Positions 8,981-18,245 of a DNA stretch of 64,000 nucleotides are shown piece by piece. Where the stretch lies: contig NZ_CANMAX010000002.1 of the NCBI RefSeq assembly GCF_947495995.1, positions 62,001 through 126,000 of the forward strand, written 5' to 3'. Position 1 is the stretch's first letter. Every line of letters begins with the position of its first letter. The stretch is from an uncultured Tenacibaculum sp. (GTDB taxonomy: Bacteria; Bacteroidota; Bacteroidia; Flavobacteriales; Flavobacteriaceae). The notes beneath the pieces were generated by a model, which did not search any database, had not been told where the DNA came from, and saw only the letters and a program-made list of their open reading frames with translations. The position numbers were made by a program, and so were the translations under genes.

Positions 8981-9652
8981 ATGATAGATGAAGAATTATT
9001 GAAGTACCTTGAAAGTTATGTAACTGATAATAGAAAAGCAACTTTTAAAGAAGTTTTATCCAATAGAACCAGACATTTTACGGTAGTATTGGAAAATATT
9101 TTTCAAACACATAATGCCAGTGCTGTAGTAAGAAGTTGTGATATTTTCGGTATTCAAGATGTTTATACAATAGAGAATAGTTATTTAAATAAAGTATCTA
9201 AAAAAATTGCAAAAGGAAGTCAGAAGTGGTTAGATTTTTATCGCTTTAAATCTGAAGTAAGTAACACACAAGAATGTTTTTCAGCGTTAAAAGAAAAAGG
9301 ATACCAAATTATCGCTACGACACCACATAACGATTCGTGTTATCTTTCAGATTTTGATATCAGTAAAAAATCAGCATTTGTTTTTGGAGTAGAAAGAGAA
9401 GGAGTTTCAGATTTTATGATGGAAAATGCAGACGGATATTTAAAAGTACCTATGGTTGGTTTTACTGAGAGTTTAAACATATCTGTAGCTGCGGCTATAG
9501 TTCTACAAGATGTAACAACAAGATTGCGTAAATCTGAGTTAGATTGGAAATTAACAGAACAAGAACAATTAGAGATTTATTCAGAATGGATTGAGAAATC
9601 CATTAAAAATGTAGATAAATACAAAAATTTCTTTTTAGAAAATAAAAAGTAA
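8981..9652 (+). CDS. TrmH/SpoU family RNA methyltransferase
   Basis: A SPOUT-fold 2'-O-methyltransferase of 223 residues. The three SpoU motifs are present: motif 1 NASAVVRSCDIFG (about 45-57), motif 2 FVFGVEREGVS (about 134-144) and motif 3 ESLNISVAAAI (about 159-169). The chain is close in length and start to TrmH, which methylates guanosine-18 of tRNA, and the C-terminal tail of about 40 residues after motif 3 fits TrmH. The exact target (tRNA G18 or rRNA) cannot be told from sequence alone. It is transcribed away from the sirtuin gene across a 33-base gap. Confidence 0.88.
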   Translation: MIDEELLKYLESYVTDNRKATFKEVLSNRTRHFTVVLENIFQTHNASAVVRSCDIFGIQDVYTIENSYLNKVSKKIAKGSQKWLDFYRFKSEVSNTQECFSALKEKGYQIIATTPHNDSCYLSDFDISKKSAFVFGVEREGVSDFMMENADGYLKVPMVGFTESLNISVAAAIVLQDVTTRLRKSELDWKLTEQEQLEIYSEWIEKSIKNVDKYKNFFLENKK

Positions 9653-9681
9653 ATAATTTACTTCATACAATTTTATAAAAG

Positions 9682-9736
9682 CTTTACTATGCTATCTGCA
9701 AATACATCAGAAGTAATAGTAAAGTTTTCTTTTTTA
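9682..9736 (+). terminator. Terminator after the RNA methyltransferase gene
   Basis: CTTTACTAT (9682-9690) pairs with ATAGTAAAG (9716-9724) across a 25-base loop, followed by a T-rich run. The long loop makes it weaker than the other terminators. Confidence 0.55.
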
Positions 9737-9825
9737 TAAAGGTTTACTCAGTTTAACTTATAATTCGTACTTGCCAAAGATTACCTCATTTATTTATTAA
9801 GTTTTTAAAAAAGAGAGCTAAAATT

Positions 9826-9855
9826 TTGTAATGTTTTAATTTATTTATATGTTTG
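9826..9855 (+). promoter_or_regulatory. Promoter of the PL6-PL17-kdgF operon
   Basis: TTG at 9826-9828, a 19-base spacer and TATGTTTG at 9848-9855 match the Bacteroidota consensus. The last three bases overlap the first operator, so a bound repressor would block polymerase. The predicted leader is about 95 bases. Confidence 0.65.
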
Positions 9856-9877
9856 GTCAACCAATCTGGTAAACCAG
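9853..9877. promoter_or_regulatory. Tandem GntR-type operators O1/O2 upstream of the PL6 gene
   Basis: TTGGTCAACCAA (9853-9864) and CTGGTAAACCAG (9866-9877) are near-perfect palindromes whose centres are 13 bp apart. The same pair with the same spacing lies before susC, and a single copy before the gntR gene at 21718. The TGGT-NN-ACCA half-site layout suits a dimeric GntR/FadR-type repressor. Confidence 0.7.
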
Positions 9878-9953
9878 TTGTTTTTACTGAAAAGTAAAAG
9901 ATAAGCATATCAAATAGAAACAATCAATCTTAGTACAAACCTTTTTCTTAAAA

Positions 9954-12251
9954 ATGAAAAAAACATTCCTGCTTTTATTTTCAATTATTCTGTTGTTTAA
10001 TTGTAAATCCAATGTAAAAAATGAAATCCTAGTTGAAAATAAAGAAGCGCTTAAAACAGCTGTAGAAAAAGCAAAACCAGGAGATGTAATTGTGATGAAA
10101 GATGGAGAATGGAAAGATCTTACATTAAAGTTTTATGGAAATGGAACAGAAAAAGCTCCAATTGTTTTAAAAGCAGAGCATAATGGAAAAGTAATTGTAA
10201 CCGGAAAATCATTTTTAAAACTAGGAGGAAACTTTTTAAGAGTTGAAGGATTATATTTTAAAGACGGATACACACCAGATAAAGCCTTAATACGATTTAA
10301 AATTGATAATAATAAAATTGCAAATAATTGTACTGTAACTAATTGTGTTATTGAAGGTTTTTCACAACCAGATAGAAATAAAAAAGATCATTGGGTTGAG
10401 TTTTGGGGTCAACATAATCAGCTTGATCATTGTTACATTACAGGTAAAGCTAATCAAGGTCCGACACTTAGAGTATTTTTAAAAGGAAACGAAAATATTA
10501 ATACGCATCATAAAATAGTTTCTAATCATTTTGGACCAAGACCTAGAAAAGGTGGACCAAAGGCAGAAACAATGCAAATAGGTGATAGTTATACTTCTAT
10601 GACACCTGCTTATGTGAAAGTTGAAAATAACTACTTTGAGAGATGTAATGGTGAAGTAGAAATCATATCAAGTAAATCTAATTTTAATGAATTTAATCAC
10701 AATATATTTTTCGAATGTGAAGGATCTTTAGTGTTACGTCATGGAAATTACAATAAGATTAATGGAAACATTTTTATTGGTAATGAAAAATCTAATTTTA
10801 TAGGAGGAATTCGTGTGATAAACACAGGGCATTGGATTACAAATAATTACTTCTACAACTTAAAAGGAAATGAATTTAGAGCTCCTTTAGCCGTAATGAA
10901 TGGAATTCCTAAATCACCATTAAATAGATACAATCAAGTTACAGATGTTGTAGTCGCAAATAATTCTTGGGTAAATTGTGTTTCTCCATTTCATTTTAGT
11001 GTTGGAGCGAATTTAGAACAACGTGAAGTTTTACCAGCTTCAGAAATTAGATCAGCAAGACCAGAACGAGTAGTAGTAGCTAATAATATTATTTATAATG
11101 AAACAGGAACAAGCGTACCAATAATTGCCTATGATCAAGTAGATGGAGTTGCATTTCATAAAAATGAGATCAATTATTCTAATACAGGTAGTATAAAACC
11201 AGAAGGCTTAGAAACAAAGCAAATTACGATGCAAAAGATTTCTGATTGGCTTCAAATTCCTGAAAATTTAAATACTAAAGCTTACGATGGTTTTGATTTT
11301 AATCGAAATATAACACACGATTTATTTGGGAATTTAAGACAAGGAAATAGTATTGGAGCCATCTCTGCAAAGGAGAATGCAACAGGAAAAATCAACATTA
11401 AAGAGTATGGTACAGATTGGTATAATTCTCAAGATGAAAATTTAGAAGTTACAGAAATAGAAGTAGCAAATACAGAAGAATTAAAATCAGCAATAGAAAA
11501 AGCAATTGATGGAACTGTAATAAGTTTAACAGCTAAAGCGTATGAGATTAAAGAAAATATTGCTATCAAAAATGATATAAAAATTACTTCAAAAAATACA
11601 TCAGAAAAATCAAAACTAGTATTTAAAACTGGTGCTTTAGGTTTCGTTTTACATCCAAAGTCATATTTAAAATTGAATAATGTTGTTGTAACTGGGACTA
11701 ATGTTCAGAAAGCATTTACGACGTTAGAAAAAGACATGTCTTTTCCTTATAATTTAGAAATTGTAGATGCAGAAATTAAAAACTTCAAAACAATTTTAGA
11801 AGTTTCTAAAGGATCTTTTGCTAATGAAATTACAATCCAAAATTCAGTATTGAAAGATTGTAAAACAGGTATTCTTTTAAATAAAGAAACTAATGATAAA
11901 GGAGATTATAACGTAGAGTTTTTAACTATTGAAAATTCTACTTTTTCAAACATTCAAAATGAAGTTGTGAACTATTATCGTGGCGGTTATGATGAATCTA
12001 CAATTGGAGGTAATTTAAAACTGAAAAACAACTCTTTTACTAACTGTGGTAAATCAGATCAAGAACATATTTTAATTAAAACTAGAGGGATTGTAAATAT
12101 GATTTTTGAAGGAAATACCTTTAAAAATAATCCCGTAAAATATGTTACAATTTTATGGGGAGCAAAAGGACAAAAAGGAGTTAATAATACGATCGAAAAC
12201 TCTGGTGTTTTAAAAGTTCAAGAAAACTTATCTCAAAAGTTAATCTATTAA
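9954..12251 (+). CDS. Alginate lyase family PL6 lipoprotein
   Basis: A 765-residue lipoprotein (signal peptide with LFNC, Cys17, the lipidation site) predicted to sit on the outer membrane. The region of about 25-430 matches PL6 (chondroitinase B-like right-handed beta-helix) with repeated N-x-I/V and G-N-x-I strands; the stretch NHFGPRPRKGG followed by ETMQIGD (about 188-210) holds the Lys/Arg typical of the PL6 active site. Residues of about 500-765 form a second beta-helix-like domain, as in larger PL6 enzymes. PL6 enzymes cleave alginate, often at MG or G blocks, by beta-elimination. It is first in an operon with PL17 (7-base gap) and KdgF, under the tandem operators. Confidence 0.92.
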   Translation: MKKTFLLLFSIILLFNCKSNVKNEILVENKEALKTAVEKAKPGDVIVMKDGEWKDLTLKFYGNGTEKAPIVLKAEHNGKVIVTGKSFLKLGGNFLRVEGLYFKDGYTPDKALIRFKIDNNKIANNCTVTNCVIEGFSQPDRNKKDHWVEFWGQHNQLDHCYITGKANQGPTLRVFLKGNENINTHHKIVSNHFGPRPRKGGPKAETMQIGDSYTSMTPAYVKVENNYFERCNGEVEIISSKSNFNEFNHNIFFECEGSLVLRHGNYNKINGNIFIGNEKSNFIGGIRVINTGHWITNNYFYNLKGNEFRAPLAVMNGIPKSPLNRYNQVTDVVVANNSWVNCVSPFHFSVGANLEQREVLPASEIRSARPERVVVANNIIYNETGTSVPIIAYDQVDGVAFHKNEINYSNTGSIKPEGLETKQITMQKISDWLQIPENLNTKAYDGFDFNRNITHDLFGNLRQGNSIGAISAKENATGKINIKEYGTDWYNSQDENLEVTEIEVANTEELKSAIEKAIDGTVISLTAKAYEIKENIAIKNDIKITSKNTSEKSKLVFKTGALGFVLHPKSYLKLNNVVVTGTNVQKAFTTLEKDMSFPYNLEIVDAEIKNFKTILEVSKGSFANEITIQNSVLKDCKTGILLNKETNDKGDYNVEFLTIENSTFSNIQNEVVNYYRGGYDESTIGGNLKLKNNSFTNCGKSDQEHILIKTRGIVNMIFEGNTFKNNPVKYVTILWGAKGQKGVNNTIENSGVLKVQENLSQKLIY

Positions 12252-12258
12252 GTATTTC

Positions 12259-14532
12259 ATGAAATTAGCATTCAAAATAGTAAACTTATCATTACTGATC
12301 TTCTTATTTTCATGTGATAAGAAACAAAATGTAAAAAACAATTCAGTAGAAATTGCTTCGCATCCAAACTTAATTCTTACTGCTAAAGGTGTAGAGAATA
12401 TAAAAAAGAATATCGGTACAATTCCTTTATTTGACCATTCTCTAACGTTAACTAAATCTGAAGTTGATAAACAAATATCAAAAGGAATATCAATACCAAT
12501 TCCCAAAGATATGGCTGGAGGTTACAGTCATACGCAGCATAAAATTAATTATGTTACAATGCAAAAAGCAGGTGTGCTGTTTCAATTATTAGATAATGAA
12601 AAATATGCATTGTACATTAAAGAAATGCTTATGGGATATGCCAATTTATTTCCAACATTATCTCGTCATCCAGAAACAAGATCTTATGCAAGAGGAAAGT
12701 TGTTTTGGCAATGTTTAAATGATGCAAACTGGTTAGTATATACAAGTCAGGCTTATGATAGTATTTACAATTGGTTAACTAAAGAAGAACGTGATTTTTT
12801 AGAAACGAATTTATTTAGACCTTATGCTGATTTTCTGTCAGTTGAAACACCACAATTTTTCAATAGAATTCACAATCACAGTACTTGGGGTTGTGTAGCT
12901 GTAGGGATGATTGGTTTAGTGATGAACGATGAAGAGTTAATTCAAAGAGCTTTGTATGGAGTTAAAAATGACGGCATTTCTTCTGAAGCAATAGATGATG
13001 ATGGTGGCACAATTAAATCTAAAGGAAATAAATCTGGATTTCTAGCAAACTTAGATAGTCCATTTTCGCCAGACGGTTATTATACAGAAGGTCCGTATTA
13101 CCATAGATATGCATTATATCCGTTTTTGATTTTCGCGCAAGCTTTACAAAATAAAAAGCCAGAATTAAAGATTTTTGAATATAAGAACGGAGTTCTTTTA
13201 AAATCTGTATCAGCGATTTTAAATTTAACAGATGAAGATGGAGAATTTTTTCCTTTGAATGACGGACAAAAAGGAATGTCTTATCACAATCAATCTTTAA
13301 TTTCTGCCGTAGACATCGCTTACTTTTTTGGAAAACAAGATCAAGGTTTATTGTCAGTTGCTAAAGAACAAAACCAGGTACAACTTGATGAAACAGGAAT
13401 GGCAGTTGCTTTAGCCGTAAAAGAAGGTAAAGCAAAACCATTTCAAAAAGAGTCAATTGAACTATCAGATGGAGCAAATGGAGACGAAGGAGCTATCGGA
13501 ATAGTTAGAGCTCAGCAAAACGATCAAAAGTTAACTTTGGTAATGAAATACTCTGCACACGGATTAAGTCATGGGCATTTCGATAAGTTGTCATTTTCAC
13601 TATATGAAAACGGAGAAGAAGTAATTCAAGATTATGGTTTAGCACGTTTTGTAAATGTTGAGCAAAAAAATGGAGGAGGCTATTTAAAAGAGAATAAAAC
13701 TTGGGCTAAACAAACAATTGCACACAATACAATTGTGGTAGATGAAAGTTCCCAGTTCAAAGGAAAATATAAAGCAAGTAGTAAACACCATGCAGAGAAG
13801 TATCTTTTTGATGTTAAGAATGAAAAGGTTCAAGTTGTAAGTGCTAAAGAAAATAATGCTTACGAAGGAGCACAATTACATAGAACGATGCTAATGGTTT
13901 CAGATACAACTCTAACGACTCCATTTGTTATCGATATTACCAAAGTAACTTCAGAAGCTGAACATACTTACGATTTACCATTGTATTATTTCGGACAAAT
14001 TATAGATTCTAATTTAGATGTTACTTCTTTTTCTGAAATCAAACCTTTAGGTAAAAAACATGGATATCAACATTTATGGAAAGAAGCTTCAGGAAATTCA
14101 GATAAAGAACTAACGCAGTTGACTTGGTTACACAATCAACGATTTTATACATTATCATCAATCTCTACGAATAAAGATGAGTTTATTTTTGGAAGAATCG
14201 GAGCAAATGATCCAAACTTTAACTTAAGAAGAGATCCGGTTTTCATTCAAAGAAAAACAAATGAATCAGATGCCTTATTTGTAAATATCTTAGAATCTCA
14301 TGGTAAATACGATACGGTTTCAGAATCTTCAATTCAAGCAAAAAGCAATATCAAATCAGTAAAAGTGATATACGATAAAACTGATTATACAGCTTTATCA
14401 TTAACATTTAACAATGAAAAAAACTGCATTGTAATTATAGCTAATCAAGATTCCTCAGAACATAAAAAACACGAATTAACAATACAAAATAAGCACTATA
14501 ATTGGACGGGTGCTTACTATTTTAATAATTAA
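12259..14532 (+). CDS. Oligoalginate lyase family PL17 lipoprotein
   Basis: An exolytic lyase that releases unsaturated monouronate from alginate oligomers. It is a 757-residue lipoprotein (LFSC, Cys19). The N-terminal alpha-barrel (about 40-380) carries HNHSTWG at 205-211, with Asn206/His207 as the likely charge-neutralising pair, and the Tyr-rich YTEGPYYHRY at 275-284 as the likely base/acid region. The C-terminal heparinase II/III-like beta-sandwich (about 400-757) has the His-rich GLSHGHFDKL at 435-444, typical of the metal site. Length and order match PL17 enzymes such as Alg17c. Its product is the substrate of the next gene, KdgF, 11 bases downstream. Confidence 0.93.
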   Translation: MKLAFKIVNLSLLIFLFSCDKKQNVKNNSVEIASHPNLILTAKGVENIKKNIGTIPLFDHSLTLTKSEVDKQISKGISIPIPKDMAGGYSHTQHKINYVTMQKAGVLFQLLDNEKYALYIKEMLMGYANLFPTLSRHPETRSYARGKLFWQCLNDANWLVYTSQAYDSIYNWLTKEERDFLETNLFRPYADFLSVETPQFFNRIHNHSTWGCVAVGMIGLVMNDEELIQRALYGVKNDGISSEAIDDDGGTIKSKGNKSGFLANLDSPFSPDGYYTEGPYYHRYALYPFLIFAQALQNKKPELKIFEYKNGVLLKSVSAILNLTDEDGEFFPLNDGQKGMSYHNQSLISAVDIAYFFGKQDQGLLSVAKEQNQVQLDETGMAVALAVKEGKAKPFQKESIELSDGANGDEGAIGIVRAQQNDQKLTLVMKYSAHGLSHGHFDKLSFSLYENGEEVIQDYGLARFVNVEQKNGGGYLKENKTWAKQTIAHNTIVVDESSQFKGKYKASSKHHAEKYLFDVKNEKVQVVSAKENNAYEGAQLHRTMLMVSDTTLTTPFVIDITKVTSEAEHTYDLPLYYFGQIIDSNLDVTSFSEIKPLGKKHGYQHLWKEASGNSDKELTQLTWLHNQRFYTLSSISTNKDEFIFGRIGANDPNFNLRRDPVFIQRKTNESDALFVNILESHGKYDTVSESSIQAKSNIKSVKVIYDKTDYTALSLTFNNEKNCIVIIANQDSSEHKKHELTIQNKHYNWTGAYYFNN

Positions 14533-14543
14533 ATATAACACTA

Positions 14544-14903
14544 ATGAAAACATTTGAAGCGAGTAAAGAGTTTCTATTTGGAGATGAAATTGAATGGGAA
14601 GTAGTAGGAGAAGGGGTAAAAAGAAAAATTATGGGATATGATAACAAAATCATGTTGGTAAAAGTACATTTTGAAGTTGGAGGTGTAGGTCCAATGCATG
14701 AGCATTATCATTCTCAAGTTACTTATGTAGAAAGTGGAGCTTTTGAATTAACCATAGGAGAAGAAACAAAATTATTAAAAGGAGGAGATTGTTTTTACAT
14801 TCCACCACATGTAATGCATGGAGCTATTTGTAAAGAAGCAGGAGTACTTATCGATGTATTTAGTCCAATACGAGAAGACTTTATGGAAATAACTGATAAA
14901 TAA
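14544..14903 (+). CDS. kdgF: Cupin protein KdgF, opens unsaturated uronate to the keto acid
   Basis: A 119-residue single-domain cupin with the metal-site motif H52-x-H54-x3-Q58 in MHEHYHSQ and a later His92 in MHGA, the set of ligands seen in KdgF proteins. KdgF converts 4,5-unsaturated monouronate (a cyclic product of lyases) to the linear 4-deoxy-L-erythro-5-hexoseulose uronate (DEH), a step that is slow without the enzyme. It has no signal peptide and is probably cytoplasmic. It sits directly after PL17, whose product it uses. The assignment rests on the motif plus context. Confidence 0.85.
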   Translation: MKTFEASKEFLFGDEIEWEVVGEGVKRKIMGYDNKIMLVKVHFEVGGVGPMHEHYHSQVTYVESGAFELTIGEETKLLKGGDCFYIPPHVMHGAICKEAGVLIDVFSPIREDFMEITDK

Positions 14904-14927
14904 TTTTTTAGTAATCAAAAAATAATA

Positions 14928-14957
14928 TATATTTGGTAAACCAGATTGGTAAACCAA
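14928..14957 (+). promoter_or_regulatory. Promoter and tandem operators of the susCD operon
   Basis: TATATTTG (14928-14935) is the -7 element. Two palindromes, TTGGTAAACCAG (14933-14944) and TTGGTAAACCAA (14946-14957), are 13 bp apart centre to centre and start five bases after the start of the -7 element, exactly as upstream of the PL6 gene. No clear TTG is seen at the -33 position. The predicted leader is about 210 bases. Confidence 0.7.
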
Positions 14958-14973
14958 TTTTTTTTGATCTAAA

Positions 14974-15034
14974 AAAAGGACAGATTTTCACGCAACCTAT
15001 CCTTTTCTATTTACTTCTCTTGGAACCGAAGTAA
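14974..15034 (+). ncRNA. Structured 5' leader of the susC mRNA
   Basis: Two inverted repeats lie in the long leader: AAAAGGA / TCCTTTT (14974-14980 and 15000-15006, 19-base loop) and TTACTTC / GAAGTAA (15011-15017 and 15028-15034, 10-base loop). Neither has a terminator-like T run. They may be incidental or may stabilise or control the transcript; no known riboswitch was recognised. Confidence 0.3.
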
Positions 15035-15152
15035 TATCAAAAGCACAAAGCAATCGATACGGCAAAAATACTAAAGAATTAAGAAATGCCAAAATTTGGT
15101 TAGCAATTAAGTGTTAAGGTAAGATCAAGAAATCAAACAACAAACAAACATT

Positions 15153-18100
15153 ATGAACTTACAAACCAAATTAACCTTTATAGCAATGCTCTTTTGTTGT
15201 CTTGCTATAACTGCCCAAGAAACCTTAACGGTGAGTGGTACTGTGTTAGCTCAAGAAGATAATCTTCCTATACCAGGAGCTAATATTGTTATTTTCGGTA
15301 CCATTAAAGGAACTTCTACAGATTTTGACGGTAAATTTTCATTGAAAGTTAAGAAAGGAGAAGTTTTACAAATTTCAAGTATCGGTTATAAAAACCGATT
15401 AATTACAGTAGAAAATGATAAACCTTTAACTATTGTATTACAACAAGAATCAAATGTACTTAACGAAGTAGTAGTCGTAGGATATGGTTCTCAGAAAAAA
15501 TCAAATGTAACCGGAGCTGTATCTAAATTAGTAAACAAAGATTTAGAACAGATTGGTGTAGCCAGAGTAGACGACGCTTTAGTTGGTCAGGTTTCTGGTG
15601 TTAATATTCAAGCAACAGAAGGAGAAGCAGGTTCTGCTCCTACAATTCGAATTAGAGGAACGGGATCTATCTCAGGTGTATCAGATCCTTTAATTGTTGT
15701 TGATGGATTAGTAGTAGATAACGAATTTTTAGGTTCTTTAGATATGAGTGATGTTGCTTCTTTTGATGTATTAAAAGATGCTGCGTCTACAGCTATTTAT
15801 GGATCTAGAGGAGGAAATGGTGTAATTCAAATCATAACTAAATCTGGAAAAGAAGGGAAAACTAGATTTTCATACAACACGTTTACAGGTTTAAAAGAGG
15901 CAAGAAGATCAGATGCATATACTTTTAGTGTAGCAAGAACAGCACAAGCTGAATTAGCTTTTAACGGAACTTTATCTGATAGAACTAGATACAAACAATT
16001 AATCGGAACAGATAGAAGTTGGCAAGATGTAATTTTTGATGGAGGTACAATTACAAATCATTCGTTTAGTGTAAGAGGTGGTACTAAAAAAACAAAGTTT
16101 AGTGCTAGTTTAGGATTTTTAAAAGACGAAGGAGTTTTACTAACTGATAATTTTAAGAGATATAATTTAAAATTAAAAGTAGATAGTAAATTATCTAAGA
16201 AGTTTAAAGTTGGATTTAGCTTAACACCAACATTAACAGAGAGAAGACGTTTCGACGGTTCTGTACATGATATTTTAAGACAACCATCTTGGTTACCTTT
16301 ATTTATTGATGAAAACAACATTCAATATGTAAACAGATTAAGAGATAATGGTCGTTGGGCTAATGTGCAAATTGGAGATTATGCTGTACAAAGAATGTTT
16401 GATGATTATGATTTAGCAACGGGTCAACCAATTGCAACAGGTGGAACAGATATTAGTAATTCATCAAATACGAATCCGGCTGCAAAAGTTTTAGAACGAA
16501 ATAGAACAGAAGAGAGATTTAGATTATTTGGTTCTGTATACTTAAACTATAAAATTATTGATGATTTAGAGTTTAGAACTTCTTTTTCAGGAGATTTTGA
16601 ACAAAGAAATGGGTTCCGTTATTCTGGAGTAGAAGCGAATAGAAATGGTGCAGATGCAGCTTTTTTAACGACGTCAGATTTAAATAGAATTCACTTAGTT
16701 TCTGATAATTATTTTACATATAACCATGTTTTCAATGAAAAACACAGTTTAAACGCTGTTGCAGGTTTTTCAACTGAAACTTTTGATACGAAAACGAAAT
16801 CGATTACGGGAACTGGTTTTACTTCAGATTTATCGCAAACTTTAGATGCGGCAACAAATATTTCAGATAAAACATCTTTACAATACGAAACTACATTTAT
16901 GTCTTTCTTCGGAAGAGTGAATTATGCTTTTGATGATAAGTATTTAGTATCGTTAAGTTTTAGGCGTGATGGTAGTTCAATTTTCGGTCCAGATTCTAAG
17001 TTTGGTGATTTCCCAGCTGCTTCTGTAGGATGGATAATTAGCAACGAAAAGTTTTTAGAAGATAGTGATTTCTTAAGTAATTTAAAGTTTAGAGCAAGTT
17101 ACGGTTTAAGTGGTAATAACAGATTAAATACAGGAGATGTATTAATCGACACCTATCCTTCAATTGCATTATTACAAGCAACTTCAACAATTTTAGATAA
17201 TAATGTAATCGCAGCATTCGATCCTTTAAATCTTCCAAATCCAGATTTACAGTGGGAGCAATCACGAGAAGTAAATTTAGGTATAGATTTCGGATTCTTT
17301 AATAATAGAATTAGAGGTGCAGTTGATGTATACCAAAGAAATAACGACAAACAACTATTATTTAACCCAGTTTCAGTAACTACCGGATTTGCTCAAGCTT
17401 TAGTCAACTTAGGAGAAGTTGAGAACAGAGGAATTGAATTAGAATTTCAAACACGTAACATAGTCACAGAAGATTTTAGTTGGTCATCTACAATATTAGC
17501 TTCAATGAATGAAAATGAATTAATCAATTTTGGAGATTCAGATGGTCAAATTTTAAATGTAGATTCTAAAAGAGCGGCAGAATGGATTAACTCAGTAGGA
17601 AATCCGGTAGCTTCTTTTTACGGTTGGGTTGTAGATCGTGAAATTCCATTAGAATTTATTAACGATCCTTTTCACCCAGTTGGTGGAGAAGCACAAGATG
17701 TTTACGTAAAAGATTTAAATGGAGACGGATTAATCGACGACGATGATAAAACTATTCTTGGTGATCCTTATCCAGATTTAGTTTGGAGTTTTTCTAACAG
17801 TTTTAGGTATAAAAATTTGGACATTAGCTTTATGTGGCAAGGTAGTCATGGAGCAGAAGTTAGAAATATGGGAGATCAATATTTATTTAATCACTTCAAT
17901 AGTTCACAAGATTTCGATCCAGCTACAACTCCAGATCAAGGATTTATTAAGCAGAAGATTTTTACAAATTCGATTATCCAAGATGCGTCATACATTTCAT
18001 TACGTAACGTAAATATCGGATACAATTTCTCGAATGATTTACCAGAAACTTTTGAGTTTTTTACAAAGGCTAGAGTGTATGTAACAGGTCAAAACTTATT

Positions 18101-18236
18101 ATACTTTACAGCCGACGATTATACTGGTTTCAATCCTGAATTCGTAGAACGTACAGGTCCGTTAACTTTCGGATATCAAAGAGCAGGTTCTCCAATTGCT
18201 AGAACTATTTCATTAGGGTTAAACTTAGAATTTTAA
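15153..18236 (+). CDS. SusC-like TonB-dependent outer-membrane transporter for alginate oligosaccharides
   Basis: A 1027-residue outer-membrane protein with a signal peptide cut after ITAQ (about residue 23). A carboxypeptidase-regulatory-like domain (about 25-105) and a TonB plug (about 106-230, with EVVVVGYGSQKKSNVTGAV) are followed by the 22-strand barrel, ending in an aromatic residue (LNLEF). The length is typical for SusC. The SusC/SusD pair imports oligosaccharides across the outer membrane using TonB energy. It is followed after 10 bases by susD. The alginate specificity is inferred from the neighbouring PL6, PL7 and PL17 genes. Confidence 0.95.
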   Translation: MNLQTKLTFIAMLFCCLAITAQETLTVSGTVLAQEDNLPIPGANIVIFGTIKGTSTDFDGKFSLKVKKGEVLQISSIGYKNRLITVENDKPLTIVLQQESNVLNEVVVVGYGSQKKSNVTGAVSKLVNKDLEQIGVARVDDALVGQVSGVNIQATEGEAGSAPTIRIRGTGSISGVSDPLIVVDGLVVDNEFLGSLDMSDVASFDVLKDAASTAIYGSRGGNGVIQIITKSGKEGKTRFSYNTFTGLKEARRSDAYTFSVARTAQAELAFNGTLSDRTRYKQLIGTDRSWQDVIFDGGTITNHSFSVRGGTKKTKFSASLGFLKDEGVLLTDNFKRYNLKLKVDSKLSKKFKVGFSLTPTLTERRRFDGSVHDILRQPSWLPLFIDENNIQYVNRLRDNGRWANVQIGDYAVQRMFDDYDLATGQPIATGGTDISNSSNTNPAAKVLERNRTEERFRLFGSVYLNYKIIDDLEFRTSFSGDFEQRNGFRYSGVEANRNGADAAFLTTSDLNRIHLVSDNYFTYNHVFNEKHSLNAVAGFSTETFDTKTKSITGTGFTSDLSQTLDAATNISDKTSLQYETTFMSFFGRVNYAFDDKYLVSLSFRRDGSSIFGPDSKFGDFPAASVGWIISNEKFLEDSDFLSNLKFRASYGLSGNNRLNTGDVLIDTYPSIALLQATSTILDNNVIAAFDPLNLPNPDLQWEQSREVNLGIDFGFFNNRIRGAVDVYQRNNDKQLLFNPVSVTTGFAQALVNLGEVENRGIELEFQTRNIVTEDFSWSSTILASMNENELINFGDSDGQILNVDSKRAAEWINSVGNPVASFYGWVVDREIPLEFINDPFHPVGGEAQDVYVKDLNGDGLIDDDDKTILGDPYPDLVWSFSNSFRYKNLDISFMWQGSHGAEVRNMGDQYLFNHFNSSQDFDPATTPDQGFIKQKIFTNSIIQDASYISLRNVNIGYNFSNDLPETFEFFTKARVYVTGQNLLYFTADDYTGFNPEFVERTGPLTFGYQRAGSPIARTISLGLNLEF

Positions 18237-18245
18237 AAGAAGAAC

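Larger units (their letters stand above)
9653..9953. other. Intergenic region upstream of the alginate locus
   Basis: The 301-base region holds a terminator-like hairpin (9682-9736), a promoter (9826-9855), two tandem operators (9853-9877) and a small GNRA-type hairpin in the leader (stem TTTTACT / AGTAAAA at 9882-9899 with a GAAA loop). No coding sequence is evident. Confidence 0.7.
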
